Source: Mercurialis annua (taxonomy: Eukaryota; Streptophyta; Magnoliopsida; Malpighiales; Euphorbiaceae). From it: 64,000 nucleotides of DNA. Where the stretch lies: the NCBI RefSeq assembly GCF_937616625.2, contig NC_065571.1, positions 4,404,501 to 4,468,500 of the forward strand. The letters run 5' to 3'. Every line of letters starts with the position of its first letter. Within the stretch, counting starts at the first letter, position 1. Positions 24,200-37,142 of this stretch are shown piece after piece. A model generated the notes under the pieces. That model worked only from the letters and a program-made list of their open reading frames with translations, did no database searches and had not been told where the DNA came from. Made by a program: the position numbers and the translations under genes.

Positions 24200-25437
24200 A
24201 ATATAATATAAACTTTTGTCGGAAATTATAGATATTCCATTGTTAATTTATTTAATATATTTTTATTAAGGTTATTTGTAAAATAAATACTGCGTAACTT
24301 TTTATTCTGACCAAATTACTCTAAGATTTCTGAGATATAATATAATCAGCAGTTTAGTGTTTCTTATTTTAAAAGTCTACTTAATAGTATCCCAATTTTA
24401 AATCCATTAACTATTAGGTCCCTCTGTTAATTTCGACACTTACTTTCAAACAATTTGTTACCCCAAATTTAATTTTATAAACGATTTGGTCCCTCACTTT
24501 TAAACAATTTAATACCCGAATTTCAATCCGTTAAACGATTGGTCTCTCAAATTAACAGAAGGATCTCGCAGTTAACAGAATTAAAACTGAGGGACCATTA
24601 AGTAGACTTTTGAGACAAGGGGTACCAAACTGTTAGTTATAATATACTTCAGGAGCCTATAAGTAATTTGCTCTTTTATTTTTATAGTCTTAAGGTTCAA
24701 AACGTTATAAAATAAATTTCAATTTTTACAATTTTTACAATTTGTAGCCTATTTTTATTTTTCGGTTATTTTTTGTATAAGTAGACTGTCAGAATTATCA
24801 TCTCACACATTCAATGCCACATCACCCATTTATTAACACATCACTCTAAAAAAGTTAATCAACTCCTTCAATTTTACACACGAATTTAAAAATAAAAGGC
24901 GATACTTTTTTTTCTTTTGGACCTTCTATGACTTCAACCACTAGCCTCCAACGTCAAACCACCTCCCTGCCGAACCGCCTCATCTGGTTCAAACGAAGAA
25001 GTAAATGTTCTTTGTCTGAATCCAGATGAGGAAGATCAACTTCTTCGTCTAAACTCAGACGAAGAAGATCAACTTCCTCAATTTTAAAATAAAAATATCA
25101 ATTAATGTATTTATTTTCAATTGTTATCGGTCAATTAGATTATAAAATAATGATGAATAATACATGTTAATCTACTTTATTTATTACATATTTAAATATT
25201 TAATAGATTAATTGTTGCAATATTTTAAATTTTTAATAAAATAAATTTTTAAATAAAAATAAAAAAGCGTTAAATATTTTTAGAAAATGTAAAAAGGTTC
25301 AGTTATGTCCCTATATAAAACATAAATGAGCGTTAACACCATTTACAAGAGGACAAAAATGTGCTATTGTAATAAATTGAGGGTTAATTTGAGATATAAT
25401 GTTTTATAGGGACTTATTGTATTCCAATATATATATA
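24200..25437. repeat. intergenic region with a MITE-like inverted repeat
   Basis: From about 24370 to 24640, arms sharing AAAAGTCTACTTAATAGT and its inverted counterpart enclose repeated 'ggtccctc' and 'ttaacaga' segments, which fits an old MITE without a clear target duplication. At 25019-25080 a roughly 31-bp direct repeat contains GAAGATCAACTTC, itself palindromic. The rest is AT-rich with no gene. Confidence 0.4.
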
Positions 25438-26118
25438 GCTTAATTACTTAAAAACCACTCATCTTTAATTTTTTTTCGTTTATACCCCAACTTAGGAAAA
25501 AATTCATTTATATCCTAATGTATGTATTTATGTTTCACCTCTACCCCGAGGCACTAAATTAACCTCTTTTCATTTAGAAAAAAATTTCAAATAATTCTTC
25601 ATTTTTAACCTAAGCTAATTAGAGTTTAATTAGAAATGATTTTTTTTTTAAATGAAGGACTATTTTAAACTTTTTTTTTAAATGAAAAGAGGTTAATTTA
25701 GTATCTCCAGGCTAGAGAGTCATGCCATCTCACTCGGCTTAACAGAATTGTATGTTTCAATGCCTAGTTCTAGTAGCTAGTTTCAAAGACTGGTAGCGCA
25801 ATGAAAGATGTTTTTTTTAAGAAATCGAGATTGTCTTAGTGTTCAGTCAGCTGATTTTGGATGGTAAATATTTCTCAAAACATGAAGTGTGAATCAAACT
25901 CATGTTTGAATTGAAATTGAGATACTGATGCAAGTTATTTCCTTCTGAATCAGATAGGTTCATATCCGAAAGAGGTTGACAATAAGTTTTTTCAAAATTG
26001 ACTATTTTCGGGTAGAGATGAAATATAAACACATATGTCAGGGTATAAATGAATTTTTTCCTAAGTCAGGGTTTAAACGAAAAAAAGTGCAAGGTAGGTG
26101 GTTTTTAAGTAATTAAGC
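25438..26118. mobile_element. Mutator-like MITE, copy 2, carrying an insertion
   Basis: This unit starts GCTTAATTACTTAAAAACCA and ends GGTTTTTAAGTAATTAAGC. Its arms match copies 1 and 3, including GTTTATACCC(C/T) and ATGTTTCA(C/T)CTCTACCC. The right arm is broken at about 25703-26007 by some 305 bp of unrelated, less AT-rich DNA that replaces about five expected bases. Flanks are (TA)n, so the target duplication cannot be read. Confidence 0.8.
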
Positions 26119-26788
26119 TTATATATATATATATATTAGGGTTAAATTTAGACCGTTTAGCTTCTTTTAACACCGACCCCATTTCTTATCGGCGAATTTG
26201 TCAATGAAGTCGAGTGATATGCCATCGGCAAGAAGAACTTCGTCGGAGTTGGATCAAATGGAGGAGGAGGTGTTGCGATCGGAGACTACTTTGACGGATT
26301 GATTAACGGCTCAATTTGGTTAGAACGATGATGCTGCTATCACAAATTAATTTTAGAGTCTATCTATCAGAAATCTAATTAGACTCAACAGTCAACAGGT
26401 GACATATAAGAAGTTGAATCAGTCTTCTTGGTAGTTTCTGTTGGCGGCGGATTTTGGAATTGAGTTATTTGTTTTGCTTGCATTTCTTCAACTATGGCAT
26501 ATAACACAGTGACATTGACAACAAAGAAAAAGAAAACGGACGGTAAATTTGATGATGACAAACAAAAAAGAACAAAGAAAAGGAATCTCATTGTTATGCA
26601 TGTGACACAAACCAAGAAATTAAAAAGCCAACTGTATAGAAATTGCTTTCTTCTTTTTCTGTTTTTTGTTAAAGAATTAATGGCAAATGTTCTATATCTA
26701 TCTTGCTCCGCACGCATTGCTATTACCGGCAGCTCTCTCTCTATATATGTTTTGGAACTACAAGCGATCCAAGGATAGTAATTTGAGT
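26119..26788. other. presumed promoter and leader region of the ABCB gene
   Basis: A short (TA)n run is followed by mixed sequence with no separate gene. A run of coding-like phase at 26687-26788 is open and in frame with the ABCB protein and contains an upstream ATG at 26687. Whether the protein starts there or at 26789 is undecided. Confidence 0.45.
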
Positions 26789-29700
26789 ATGAAGGAACAA
26801 GAAACAGCTTCAGAAGCAGAAGACTACAGCAGTTATAACAAGCTGTTCTCCTTTGCTGGCTCACTAGACATACTATTGATGGTCTTTGGAACTATTGCTG
26901 CTTTTGGGAATGGTATTTGTATGCCACTTATGACCATACTCTTAGGCCAGCTAGTCGATTCTATCGGAAAAACTGGAACCACTTCCTCCGCTGTGGCGCA
27001 TAACGTCGCTGAGGTACTCTCTGTGTAGTGTATCCTTCATTCAACTCTTCAATTTGTTGTCTTCTGATAACTCATCCATCTGCAGGTATCTTTCAGGTTT
27101 GTCTATTTGGCATTGGGGTCTGGTCTTGCATCATTTTTTCGTAAGTATATACATCCGGTCCCTTGAAATGCTGGTTCATCTTTCCGAGTGTTTAGTTTAA
27201 GGCGATAAGCTCTCTTTAAAATTCCAGAGGTGGCGTGCTGGATGGTCACAGGGGAGAGGCAGGCTGCTCGGATCAAAAGCTTGTACTTGGAAGCCATACT
27301 GAGGCAGAACATTGGTTTCTTTGACAAGGAAGCTAATACTGGGGAAATTGTTGAGAGAATGTCTGGTGACACTGTTCTAATTCAGGATGCAATGGGGGAG
27401 AAGGTGCTGCTTTTACTATTTAACTACTCCACAGATTGCTACATTCCTGCATTATGACCAAGATTTGAATTATCATTGCAGGTTGGAAATTTTATTCAGA
27501 CGTTGGCTTCATTTTTTGGCGGCTTTGTAGTAGCCTTTGTTAAGGGGTGGCTTCTCACACTCGTCATGCTTTCTTTAATCCCGCCCATTGTCATCTCCGC
27601 TGCAATAACCAATAAGCTTGTAGGCAAACTGGCATCTCGTGGACTAACTTCCTATTCAGTTGGAGCAAATATTGTTGAGCAAACAATTGGCTCAATTAGA
27701 ACTGTATGATACTTTGGCATTACAAAGCAGAGTTCCCTTCCCATTCTATGGAGTTAATATATAATGACTGTTTTCCATGCAGGTTGCATCTTTTACTGGA
27801 GAGAAGCAAGCTGTTGCTAGCTACAACAAGTCCCTAACAAGAGCTTATGAGTCTGGCATACAAGAAGGCTTAGCTGCTGGCATAGGTTTCGGTACGCTGA
27901 TGTTCATTTTGCTTTGCAGTTATGGATTTGCTGTATGGGTTGGCGGGAGAATGGTTCTTCACAATGGCTACACAGGAGGGAATGTCATCAATGTCATTTT
28001 TTCTCTATTGACCGGTTCCTTGTGAGTTCTTTTTTTGTGTGTGTTTTCATTCTATAGTCAAATCTTGATTTAATGGGTTCAATTAGAACTTTTTCAATTG
28101 GTAAAACATTTAATGTTGGATGTGCATACCGTACAATGGATGGAAATTCAACTAGCAAACTGTTAGAAGTATATTTTACTTTCCCCTAATAGAACTAATA
28201 GCATAGCATTTGGATTTCTTCTAGATCTCTGGGGCAGGCATCTCCATGCATGAGAGCATTTGCTGCTGGACAGGCTGCTGCAGGCAAAATGTTTAAGGTC
28301 ATCAACACGAAGCCAGAGATTGACACTTATGACACCGACGGACTAAAATTGGAAGAAATCCGTGGAGACATCGAGTTCAAGGATGTATTTTTTAGTTACC
28401 CTTCAAGGCCCCATGAGCAAATATTTCGTGATTTCTCTCTTTCAATACCTAGCGGTACAAGCATGGCCTTAGTTGGACAGAGTGGAAGTGGGAAATCAAC
28501 AGTGATCAGTTTGATAGAGAGGTTTTATGACCCCCAAGGTGGTGAAGTTCTTATAGATGGTATCAATCTGAAGGAGTTCCAAGTAAAATGGATGAGAAAG
28601 AATATAGGTCTAGTCAGCCAGGAACCAGTGTTGTTTACTTCGAGCATTAGAGAAAATATAGCCTACGGAAAGGACGCTGCAACTATAGAAGAAATAAGAG
28701 CTTCTGCAGAGCTTGCTAATGCTTCTAATTTCATAGATATGCTGCCCCAGGTTTTGGATTTTTCAACTTTAATTATCTGTCGAATGTATGTTTCTATTCT
28801 CTGTTAGCAGCAAATCCCTCTTCAGTACATAACACACATATATCCCTGTTTAATCACTCAACTCCTACAAAAAAAAATTCTATTGTGTTTCCAGGGGCTA
28901 GACACAATGGTAGGGGAACATGGAATTCAATTATCTGGGGGCCAAAAGCAAAGAATTGCCATAGCCAGAGCAGTTCTGAAGAACCCGAGAATTTTACTTC
29001 TAGATGAAGCCACTAGTTCTCTTGACACAGAATCAGAAAGGATGGTACAAGAGGCTCTCGAAAGGATTATGGTCAATCGAACTACTGTCATGGTTGCCCA
29101 TCGCCTTTCTACAGTGAGAAATGCGGATACTATAGCAGTTATGCAGAAAGGAAAGATTGTTCAGAAAGGTGAAAGATTTCACATCATTGAACCCTAGCAA
29201 AATCTAATCAACTATGCTAATATCTATACTATACTTCTAAAGCAAGCATAAAAAATTTCAACAATCATGGTTAGTTTACAATAACTAAGGCACATTAACT
29301 CTTCATCTCCCCACCCCATTCCCAGCTAAATTAACATTATTATTACGTTTCTCAAACTTAATTACCTAAATCTCCCAGCTTTTTTCAATTGATCAGGTTC
29401 GCATTCTGATTTACTCAAGGATCTCAATGGCGCATACGCACAGCTCATACAGTTTCAAGAATTTGGCAAAGAACCAGCACAAAACATCATAAAGAGTCCA
29501 GGCAGTAGCCATCATTCAATGGAGGCATCTCCCGCAATCATCTCTTATGGAAAGGTAGCTGCAAAACCACTTGGGACTGCCATTTCAGAGACATCAAAAT
29601 TGCCTCGGGAAGATCCTCTTCGCCGCCTTGCCTCTCTTAACCGTCCAGATATCCCCGTATTATTGCTTGGTGGTATAGCTTCTGTGGTAAATGGAATAAT

Positions 29701-31893
29701 ATTGCCAATTTTTGGTTTGCTGCTGGCTAATATTATTAAAACCTATTATGAAAAAGAAGATCAGCTCCGTAGAGATTCTAGATTTTGGGCACTTATGTTT
29801 GTCGTAGTTGGTTTGGTGTCCTTAGTTGCCACACCAATGAGCACATACTTTTTGGCTGTTGCTGGGTGTAGGTTAATAAAACGAATCAGATCAATGTACT
29901 TTGAGAAAGTGGTCAGCATGGAGATAGGCTGGTTTGATGAAGCCGAGCATTCAAGCGGTGCAATCGGTGCAAGCCTCTCAGCAGATGCATCTGCAGTGCG
30001 AGGTTTAGTTGGAGGCACATTTTCTTTGCTCATTCAGAACATTGCAACAGGGGTTGCTGGTCTGGTCATTGCATTCCACGCAAACTGGCAAGTAGCTCTT
30101 GTAGTCCTGGCTCTATTACCATTGATGGGTCTCAGTGGATATGTTCAGTTGAAGGCCATGGAGGGATTCAATGGAAATTCAAAGGTTATGTTTGATCTAT
30201 ATTAGTAAACGTAATTTAATAGTTGCTTGTTGATAGAAATGTTCGGTCTAAGCAAGGAAAATGCAAGTGACAACGGAAATTCTGAACAATATGAGATTTA
30301 CATGGGAAAGGGAGTTGAAAAAGGAGAGAAAATCCTGAAGTTATATTAGCATAATTTCTTTCAATCATTTTCTCATGGAGAAAGCTTTGTTTAATTTTTT
30401 CTTTTTTCAGAAAATGTATGAGGAAGCAAGTCAAATTGCCACCGATGCTATAAGCAGTATTAGAACAGTTGCCTCTTTCTGTGCTGAAGGAAAGGTGATG
30501 GAACTGTATCAGAAGAACTGTGATGGCCCGTTTAAGGCACGAGTAAGGCGAGCATTAATTAGCGGGATAGGACTTGGGCTATCTTTCTTTTTTGTTTTCT
30601 TTGTGTATGCAGTGAGTTTTTATGTTGGAGCTCATCTTGTGGATCAAGGCAAGACAACATTCACTGAGGTTTTACAGGTAATTTCCTTGTGCCATATCTC
30701 TACTATCTTTATATTTTCGGATTTTGGTTGGTGATTTGGTCGACAGTCGTTTGCACTTTGTAGGTCTTTTTTGCTCTCAGTATGGCAGCACTTGGAATCT
30801 CTCAATCCAGCACTCTTGCACCTGATGCAAATAAAGCTAGGAGTTCTGCAGCTTCTATCTTTGCTGTTCTTGACCAGAAATCTAAAATAGACCCCAGTGA
30901 TCCTTCCGGAACAAGACTTGAAAACTTGAAGGGAGATATTGAGTTTCACCATGTTAGTTTTAAGTATCCTATGAGACCTGAAGTTCAAATATTCCAAGAT
31001 CTTAACCTAGCTATTCGTTCGAGGAAGGTAAGGAAATGACTTGACCTCACGTCTAATCATTTCTTACTTACTTTAGCGTGTTTAAAATGAAAATATGTGT
31101 ATCAGGTGGTTGCTCTGGTAGGAGAAAGTGGGAGTGGGAAGTCAACAGTTATCTCTTTACTGCAAAGATTTTACAATCCTGATTCTGGAAAAATTACACT
31201 AGATGGAGCTGAGATCCATACGCTGCAGCTGAAATGGTTAAGGCGGCAAATGGGGCTGGTGAGTCAGGAGCCTGCGCTCTTCAATGACAGCATCAGAGCC
31301 AACATTGCATACGGAAAGGAAGGAAACGCAACAGAGGCAGAAATTACGGCTGCAGCAGAATCAGCCAATGCTCACAACTTCATCAGTAGTTTACAACAGG
31401 TTAGAAAATTACAATCTTATTGGCTGTTACTACGTGTTTATTTGCCAAATTTCTTTAGAAAAAAAAAAAGGAAAAGCACACACAAGAATTCACTGACTAT
31501 AATAGTCAGAATACAAGATGATGCTTTTGAGTTGGGAGAATGCAGGGGTATGAGACTGTTGTAGGCGAGCGAGGGGTGCAATTGTCTGGTGGACAGAAAC
31601 AACGAGTAGCAATTGCGCGAGCCATATTGAAGGCTCCTAAAATATTTCTTCTAGATGAAGCAACGAGTGCCTTGGATGCAGAGTCTGAGAGAGTGGTTCA
31701 AGAAGCATTAGAAAGAGTGATGGCCGGAAGGAGCACGTTGGTGATTGCTCATCGGTTATCCACAATTAAGGGTGCTGACATGATTGCGGTGCTGAAAGAT
31801 GGAGTAATAGTTGAGAAAGGAAAACATCCAAAATTAATCAGCTTCAAAAATGGCATTTATGCTTCCTTAATGGCTTCGCAATCAAATGCTTGA
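26789..31893 (+). CDS. full-length ABC transporter, subfamily B (P-glycoprotein/MDR type)
   Basis: Twelve exons: 26789-27013, 27086-27140, 27228-27403, 27482-27703, 27783-28021, 28225-28750, 28895-29168, 29397-30184, 30411-30677, 30764-31027, 31106-31399, 31546-31893; the product is 1225 residues. Architecture is TMD1-NBD1-TMD2-NBD2. NBD1 has Walker [10 protein letters not shown] (about 390-398), signature LSGGQ (about 494) and Walker B ILLLDE (about 514-519). NBD2 has GESGSGKST (about 1018-1026), LSGGQ (about 1123) and IFLLDEA. Both ATP sites look intact. Plant proteins of this shape are plasma-membrane exporters or importers, several moving auxin; the ABCB4/11/12/21-like group is the best guess, but the substrate cannot be read from sequence. 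An upstream in-frame ATG at 26687 would add 34 residues. A decayed fragment of a second copy follows at 31964. Confidence 0.94.
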
Positions 31894-31963
31894 ATGTAAG
31901 TGCTGCAAGTGTGCTCATATTTTTCATTTTTTTCCGAGTGTGTACAATTTATAAGCGGGCAGA

Positions 31964-32095
31964 ATGAGTGTTGCAGAATCAGAACGTATAGTTCAAGATA
32001 CACCAGATCGAGCTGGGGTGAATAAAACAGCAGTGGTGATTGCCCATCAGTTATCGACGATATATAATGCAGATGTCATTGCAACCTTTAATTAA
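31964..32095 (+). pseudogene. decayed fragment of an ABCB second nucleotide-binding domain
   Basis: Seventy bases after the ABCB stop codon, a 44-codon frame reads [20 protein letters not shown] then [17 protein letters not shown]. It aligns with [20 protein letters not shown] and [17 protein letters not shown] of the gene just upstream. The H-loop histidine is present, but Walker A, signature and Walker B are missing. It is best read as the remnant of a tandem duplicate. Confidence 0.85.
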
Positions 32096-33335
32096 TTAAA
32101 CATATTGTTGGGTGGCGCCTCACCTTTTGAAAGGGCATCTTTGAGTAGCTTTTTAATCGTTTTTTCATATTGGATATCATTCATCATTATATCAAGGGAA
32201 AGGAACAAAAATGACCTTAATATTGTCATTGAGGATTAACTACAATACCAATGATTTTCGAGGCCTAAAAATGACACTAACATTTTGAAAATTGAGATTT
32301 AGACCCTTCCATTAGACGAAATTATATTATACCGTTAAACTTGACGTCTTTTTTGCTCATCGAAACTTATTAGGATCATTTTTGGTCTCAACGGCCACTT
32401 TATCGTCATTTTTACTCCTTTTGTTAGCGTGTACCGAGAATTTACTATTTTGAACCTCTACTATCAAGTTATCATGTTAATTATTTATTCATTTAAATAA
32501 CTTTTTTTTCTTTCAAATTCTTCACTTTTATTGTTTTTACTCTAGCTAGCATCTATGCAGTTTATTTTTTTATTGTTATTTGTGTGTTATGTTAAGCATG
32601 CTAGCTTGAGGATCTCTTTTATTTTGATGTAGCTTTTCTTTCTCTCACCGCTATATTTCATTTAAAATATTCTGATGTATTAAAATGAGCTATTAGTAGT
32701 AATAACAAAAAAACAAATTTACTTTCAGGTTTAATCTTGATAATGAAGTAGAAAAATATAAATTTACGTTACGTGCTCGAGCAAATGACCGAAAATTGGT
32801 TTGATTGGTTGCTTGGCACACCCTAACCACTGTTGAATTTGGTAAAGAAAATAAGAACGTGAAAAATTAATGTACTAACAACCATGATTTGGTAAAGAAG
32901 CCACTGTTGCTTGGCACACCCTAACCACTGTTGCATATTCAATCTACACCTGCATATCTTTGGAAAATTTTCCGAAGATTTAGTTCATTGTCTAAACAAG
33001 AAATGCCTCGAACTTTCCGCACAAACTCTCCAAATGAGATGACATTAGCTAGTTTTGTAATCAAGAAAAGCAACTCGGACGATGATTTCAATGTCAAGAA
33101 AAGATATTTGTTTCAATTAATTGAGCCTGATTCCACTATATAAACTCAGTATATTTAGATAGTGCCAATCATAAAGATTAGTCACATGATCCAACACCAC
33201 AAAAGGAAATACATCAAGCATCAATTCTTTACCAACAACCACTAATTAATGTACTAACAACCACTAATTAATTGTAAAGTTAAACGCCTAGACAGCAAAT
33301 AAATCCAAGAAAGAACGAAATTCCCATAATTAGTA
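32096..33335. other. intergenic, with a short direct repeat
   Basis: A 25-bp segment beginning CTTGGCACACCCTAACCACT occurs at about 32811 and again at about 32910 (period about 99 bp), next to repeated TTGGTAAAGAA. Around 32195-32420, loosely inverted 'aaaaatgac' arms may mark an old MITE. No gene is visible. Confidence 0.4.
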
Positions 33336-33594
33336 CTCCCTCCGTCCCGTTTAAAAGTCTCATATTCTATTTTGGGATGTCCCATTTAAAAAGTTCCATT
33401 ACTATTTTTAGAATACTTTTCTATTGAATACCCCATTTTATCCTTATTTTAGTTATCTTAAAAGAGTTTTAGGGAAAATTCCACTACCATTATTAGGGGT
33501 AAAACATGAAAAAACATGAAAAGACAAGAATAATTAATGTTTTCTTAATCTGTGTGTAAAGTCAAATGGGACTTCTAAAGTGGGACGGAGGGAG
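33336..33594. mobile_element. Stowaway MITE
   Basis: This 259-bp unit begins CTCCCTCCGTCCCGTTTAAA and ends with the inverted counterpart (TGGGACGGAGGGAG). It is flanked by TA on both sides (33334-33335, 33595-33596). It is a different subfamily from the element at 13233, since the inner terminal sequence differs. It lies about 300 bp upstream of the CHUP1-like gene. Confidence 0.92.
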
Positions 33595-33888
33595 TACTAA
33601 TTAAACATAAATCGAAATTATCCAAAGAATAACATTAAATCCAAATAAGAAAGTTGGAGTGATGCCAAGTTGCAGCTAACCAACAGCGACCCTTAACCTC
33701 ACTGCACAGACAACTGCGTAAACAAACAACAAACTAGTTAGGAGGAGACTTAATGTGACTTAGAATCAACAATTTCCACTCACTTAGTTTATCATTAATC
33801 CAATCTAACACAACACAACACAACTTTGTCAGTATTAAGACACTCAAACTGTAAATGTATCATTTCCAACTCTAGTGCATCACCCAAC

Positions 33889-36345
33889 ATGTCTCGCCCG
33901 GGACGACTCAACTCTGCTAAACCAGCTGAACCTCAGGCTGTTGCATCCCTCTCGCCACCAAACCAAGCGAGAGCTAAATCAGTCAGTAATAAGAGGCCAC
34001 TGGTTACCAACACCAATGCCAGAAGTAAGGCTAACTCTATAGCTAAACCGAAATCCCGAGGAGAAGAGGTTGCTGTTACGCCCGTATCTCGCTCTTCTTC
34101 TGTCTCTGCTGTCCATCCATTTGTTAATAGGCTGCCGCCCCGCCCTGTGGCGGGGGATTCGAATTCTGCCAAAATTGGAGACGCGAAGGATATTAGCAAG
34201 ACGTTTGAATTTCAGGAGAATTTGATTAAGGATTTACAGGCACAAGTTTTGGATTTGAAGTTGGAGCTGCATAAAGCGCATACGTTGAATCAACAGCTTA
34301 AGCTTGAACTTTCCTCCAAGGTTTTGCAAACTCAGGTGAGAATTTTTAAGACTCTTTGCAAACTACATGATCATTACATTGCGCACCTTAAAATTAATAT
34401 TTTATTAATAGTATTATTTTATTAATAGTATAATCTTGACCACCTTATAAAAAGAATTTTTGGTTTTGCCACTGCTCATTTTTTTCCTTTTGTTTAAATT
34501 AAGGAATCAACTAATGACAATCAAAGCCATAATTTCAAGGACATTCAGAAACTCATTGCAAACAAATTAGAAAACTCTACAGCTAAAAAGGATGTAATTT
34601 CAGTTATCACACCAGGCCCACCACCACCACCAATGCCAATGCATCTCCTGTCCAAAGTAGAAAGAAATTCTCCATCCTGCTCCTTACCTCCACCGCCCCC
34701 GCCTCCGCCTCCAATGCGGCCCGTTTCCAGGGCATTATCTGCTCCAAAAACTCCTGCAATTGTAGAATTCTATCACTCCTTGAGAAAGCAGGAGGAGAAG
34801 AAGGATGTTCAGGGGCATGGGAATCAGTATAAAGCTACGGCGAAAGAGGCACACAACAGCATAGTTGGAGAGATTCAAAATCGTTCAGCACATCTGTTAG
34901 CTGTAAGCACTGCTGTATTCTAATTAAGATGTTGCTATATGATATTTTATTATAATTTTAATTGGTTCTGCTGTTTTAATGATATTTTGGTACTGAACAC
35001 TTGCAGATAAAATCTGATGTTGAAACAAAAGGTGATTTCATTAATGGACTTATTAAAAAAGTGCTAGCTTTGGCCTACACAGACATTGAAGATGTGATGA
35101 ATTTTGTGGATTGGCTTGATGGAGAACTCTCGAAACTGGTAACTTTCAAGTGGTTGCATTTGCTATTGAATGAGTCACTGGTAGAGTTGCAAACCTTAGT
35201 AAATGTAATTGCTGTTAGAGGATCTGTTAAGTATGTTCGAGTGGCGTTTTGGACCATTCCTTTTATGCATCCATTTGTTTAAACTCCCATTTCATGTAAG
35301 AGTTTTGTGATGTTTTGGTTTTCCCTTAGCTCTCTTTCATGATTATTATAACTGATGGCCAAAGCAAAGAGTAGTATTAGCTCTGCAGAAGTTTTTGATG
35401 AGTGTCTGCTGAATACCACTTGAGTTTGTGTTTTGTGATAGATAAAATAGGATTTTTTTTAGCCGTTACAGGAATAAGAAAGTTGTAACTTGTAAGTAGG
35501 TTCTGCATAACACTCTTGCATGTCCTTTTCGTCAGTAATTAGTCTTTATCCTATTTTGGATAGGCTGATGAGCGGGCTGTCTTAAAGCATTTCAGTTGGC
35601 CAGAGCGGAAAGCGGATGCCATTAGAGAAGCTGCTATCGAGTATCGGGAACTAAAACGATTGGAAAATGAGTTGTCTTCCTTTAAAGATGATGCTAGCAT
35701 TCCATGTGGAACTGCCTTGAAAAAGATGGCCGTCTTATTGGACAAGTAAGGATTATCCGTGAAACATATTTGTTTAGCCGGGCAAACACATGCCATTTAT
35801 CTTATCACTACGTTCACTCGTTGGTTTATTTTACGAGTAATTGAAGGTCAGAGCAAGGAATCGAAAGGCTCATTAAACTTCGAAACTCAGCTTTACGTTC
35901 TTACCAGGACTGGAAAATTCCAACAAATTGGATGCTAGACTCCGGGATGATGAGCAAGGTATGATTTTACTGCAAGCTTTATTATTAAAATGGGAGGAAA
36001 GTGATCACAAGAGAGTGATGATGGAGATGCAGATAAAGCAGGGGTCGATGCAGCTAGCGAAGATGTACATGAGGAGAGTCTTAAAGGAGGTGGAATTGGG
36101 AAGGAAGTCGGAGAATCAAGAAGCATTAGTACTTCAAGGAGTGGATTTTGCATACAGGGCTCACCAGGTAACTCTATTTAATAAAGAGTTGAGATGATAT
36201 TGTTTGAATGTATTGCTTTGCTGCTGAATGCTTCATTACATGACTGCAGTTTGCCGGAGGTCTGGATTCTGAAACAATGTGTGCATTTCAAAAGATAAGT
36301 GGACACCTAGGACCAGGATCTCGAGCTGCGGTAGCATCATCATGA
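33889..36345 (+). CDS. CHUP1/IPGA1-like coiled-coil, proline-rich protein
   Basis: Seven exons: 33889-34335, 34504-34902, 35007-35138, 35564-35745, 35847-35958, 36033-36167, 36250-36345; the product is 500 residues. The N-terminus is basic and Ser/Pro-rich (about 1-105), followed by a coiled coil (about 115-150, FQENLIKDLQAQVLDLKLEL), two polyproline runs (up to nine prolines, about 185-215) and the conserved CHUP1-type C-terminal domain (FYHSLRKQE, VMNFVDWLDGELSKL, IPTNWMLDSGMMSKIK, QGVDFAYRAHQFAGGLD). CHUP1 links chloroplasts to actin; shorter relatives such as IPGA1 associate with microtubules and lack the CHUP1 outer-envelope anchor, as here. The likely Arabidopsis counterpart is the hydroxyproline-rich protein next to GCR1. 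The ATG at 33889 is preferred, as upstream in-frame sequence has no ATG. Confidence 0.9.
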
Positions 36346-36565
36346 CAAGCTAGGCAGCAAATAATTTACGCAAACTGTAGTTTGTTTAGTTTCTTTGAGT
36401 AAGAATATTTGCTTTACCACTGGCTCTACTGAAACTCGAAATCAAGACTAATAAGTTGATATTTTTAAACAAAGATGTGATTAGCTGGGAATTAGCGGAG
36501 ATTAATTAAAACAGTAGAATACACTTTAAATCAGCTCATTGGCTGACAAAGGCATGGATCGAACC

Positions 36566-37116
36566 TAGACCTGGCAATTTTAGACACGACACGACACGAA
36601 GTTAAACGGGTTTGGGTTTGATGTAAATGGGTATGGATCATAAACGGGTCAACCCGTTTATGACACGATTAATTTTGGGTCTAAATGGGTTATACACACA
36701 TAACCCGTTTAAACACGGTTAACTATTTTTAATTAAATATTATTTATTTTTATTATTTAAATGTTATTAAATTCTTAATTTTAATTAAATTTTTTATATT
36801 ATATATAATTAAAATAGTATTTATCTCAAAATATAGTAATAATTTATTTAGTATTATATTAAATAAATTAAAAAAGTAGTTAAATAATTAAACGGGTTTA
36901 AACGTGTCACTTTAAACGGGTTGATATATTAACACATTTAAATAAACGTGTTTACACGTGTTGTGTCGTGTAACCCATGTAATATCCGTGACGTGTTTGG
37001 GTTTTGTATATCAGACCCGATTAATAATCGTGCCGTGTTCGTGTTTAGCCTAATCGTGTTTGTGTCTAAACGGGTTTGACCCGTTTATGACCCGCAGACA
37101 CGAATTGTCAGGTCTA
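36566..37116. mobile_element. hAT-type MITE
   Basis: A 551-bp element has inverted termini TAGACCTGGCAATT / TAGACCTGACAATT and a perfect 8-bp flanking duplication ATCGAACC (36558-36565 and 37117-37124), diagnostic of hAT transposition. Subterminal sequence is rich in 'aaacgggtt' and 'cacgacacga' motifs in both orientations, likely transposase-binding repeats. No coding capacity. Confidence 0.92.
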
Positions 37117-37142
37117 ATCGAACCTAAAATCTCTGAATAATA

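Noticed and set aside
26687..26788. Upstream ATG extending the ABCB protein by 34 residues
   Set aside because: The extension is hydrophobic and unlike ABCB N-termini, which are usually short and charged. The start at 26789 fits better, though the extension is not excluded.
27103..30033. Minus-strand frames within ABCB exons
   Set aside because: Mirror frames of conserved coding exons.
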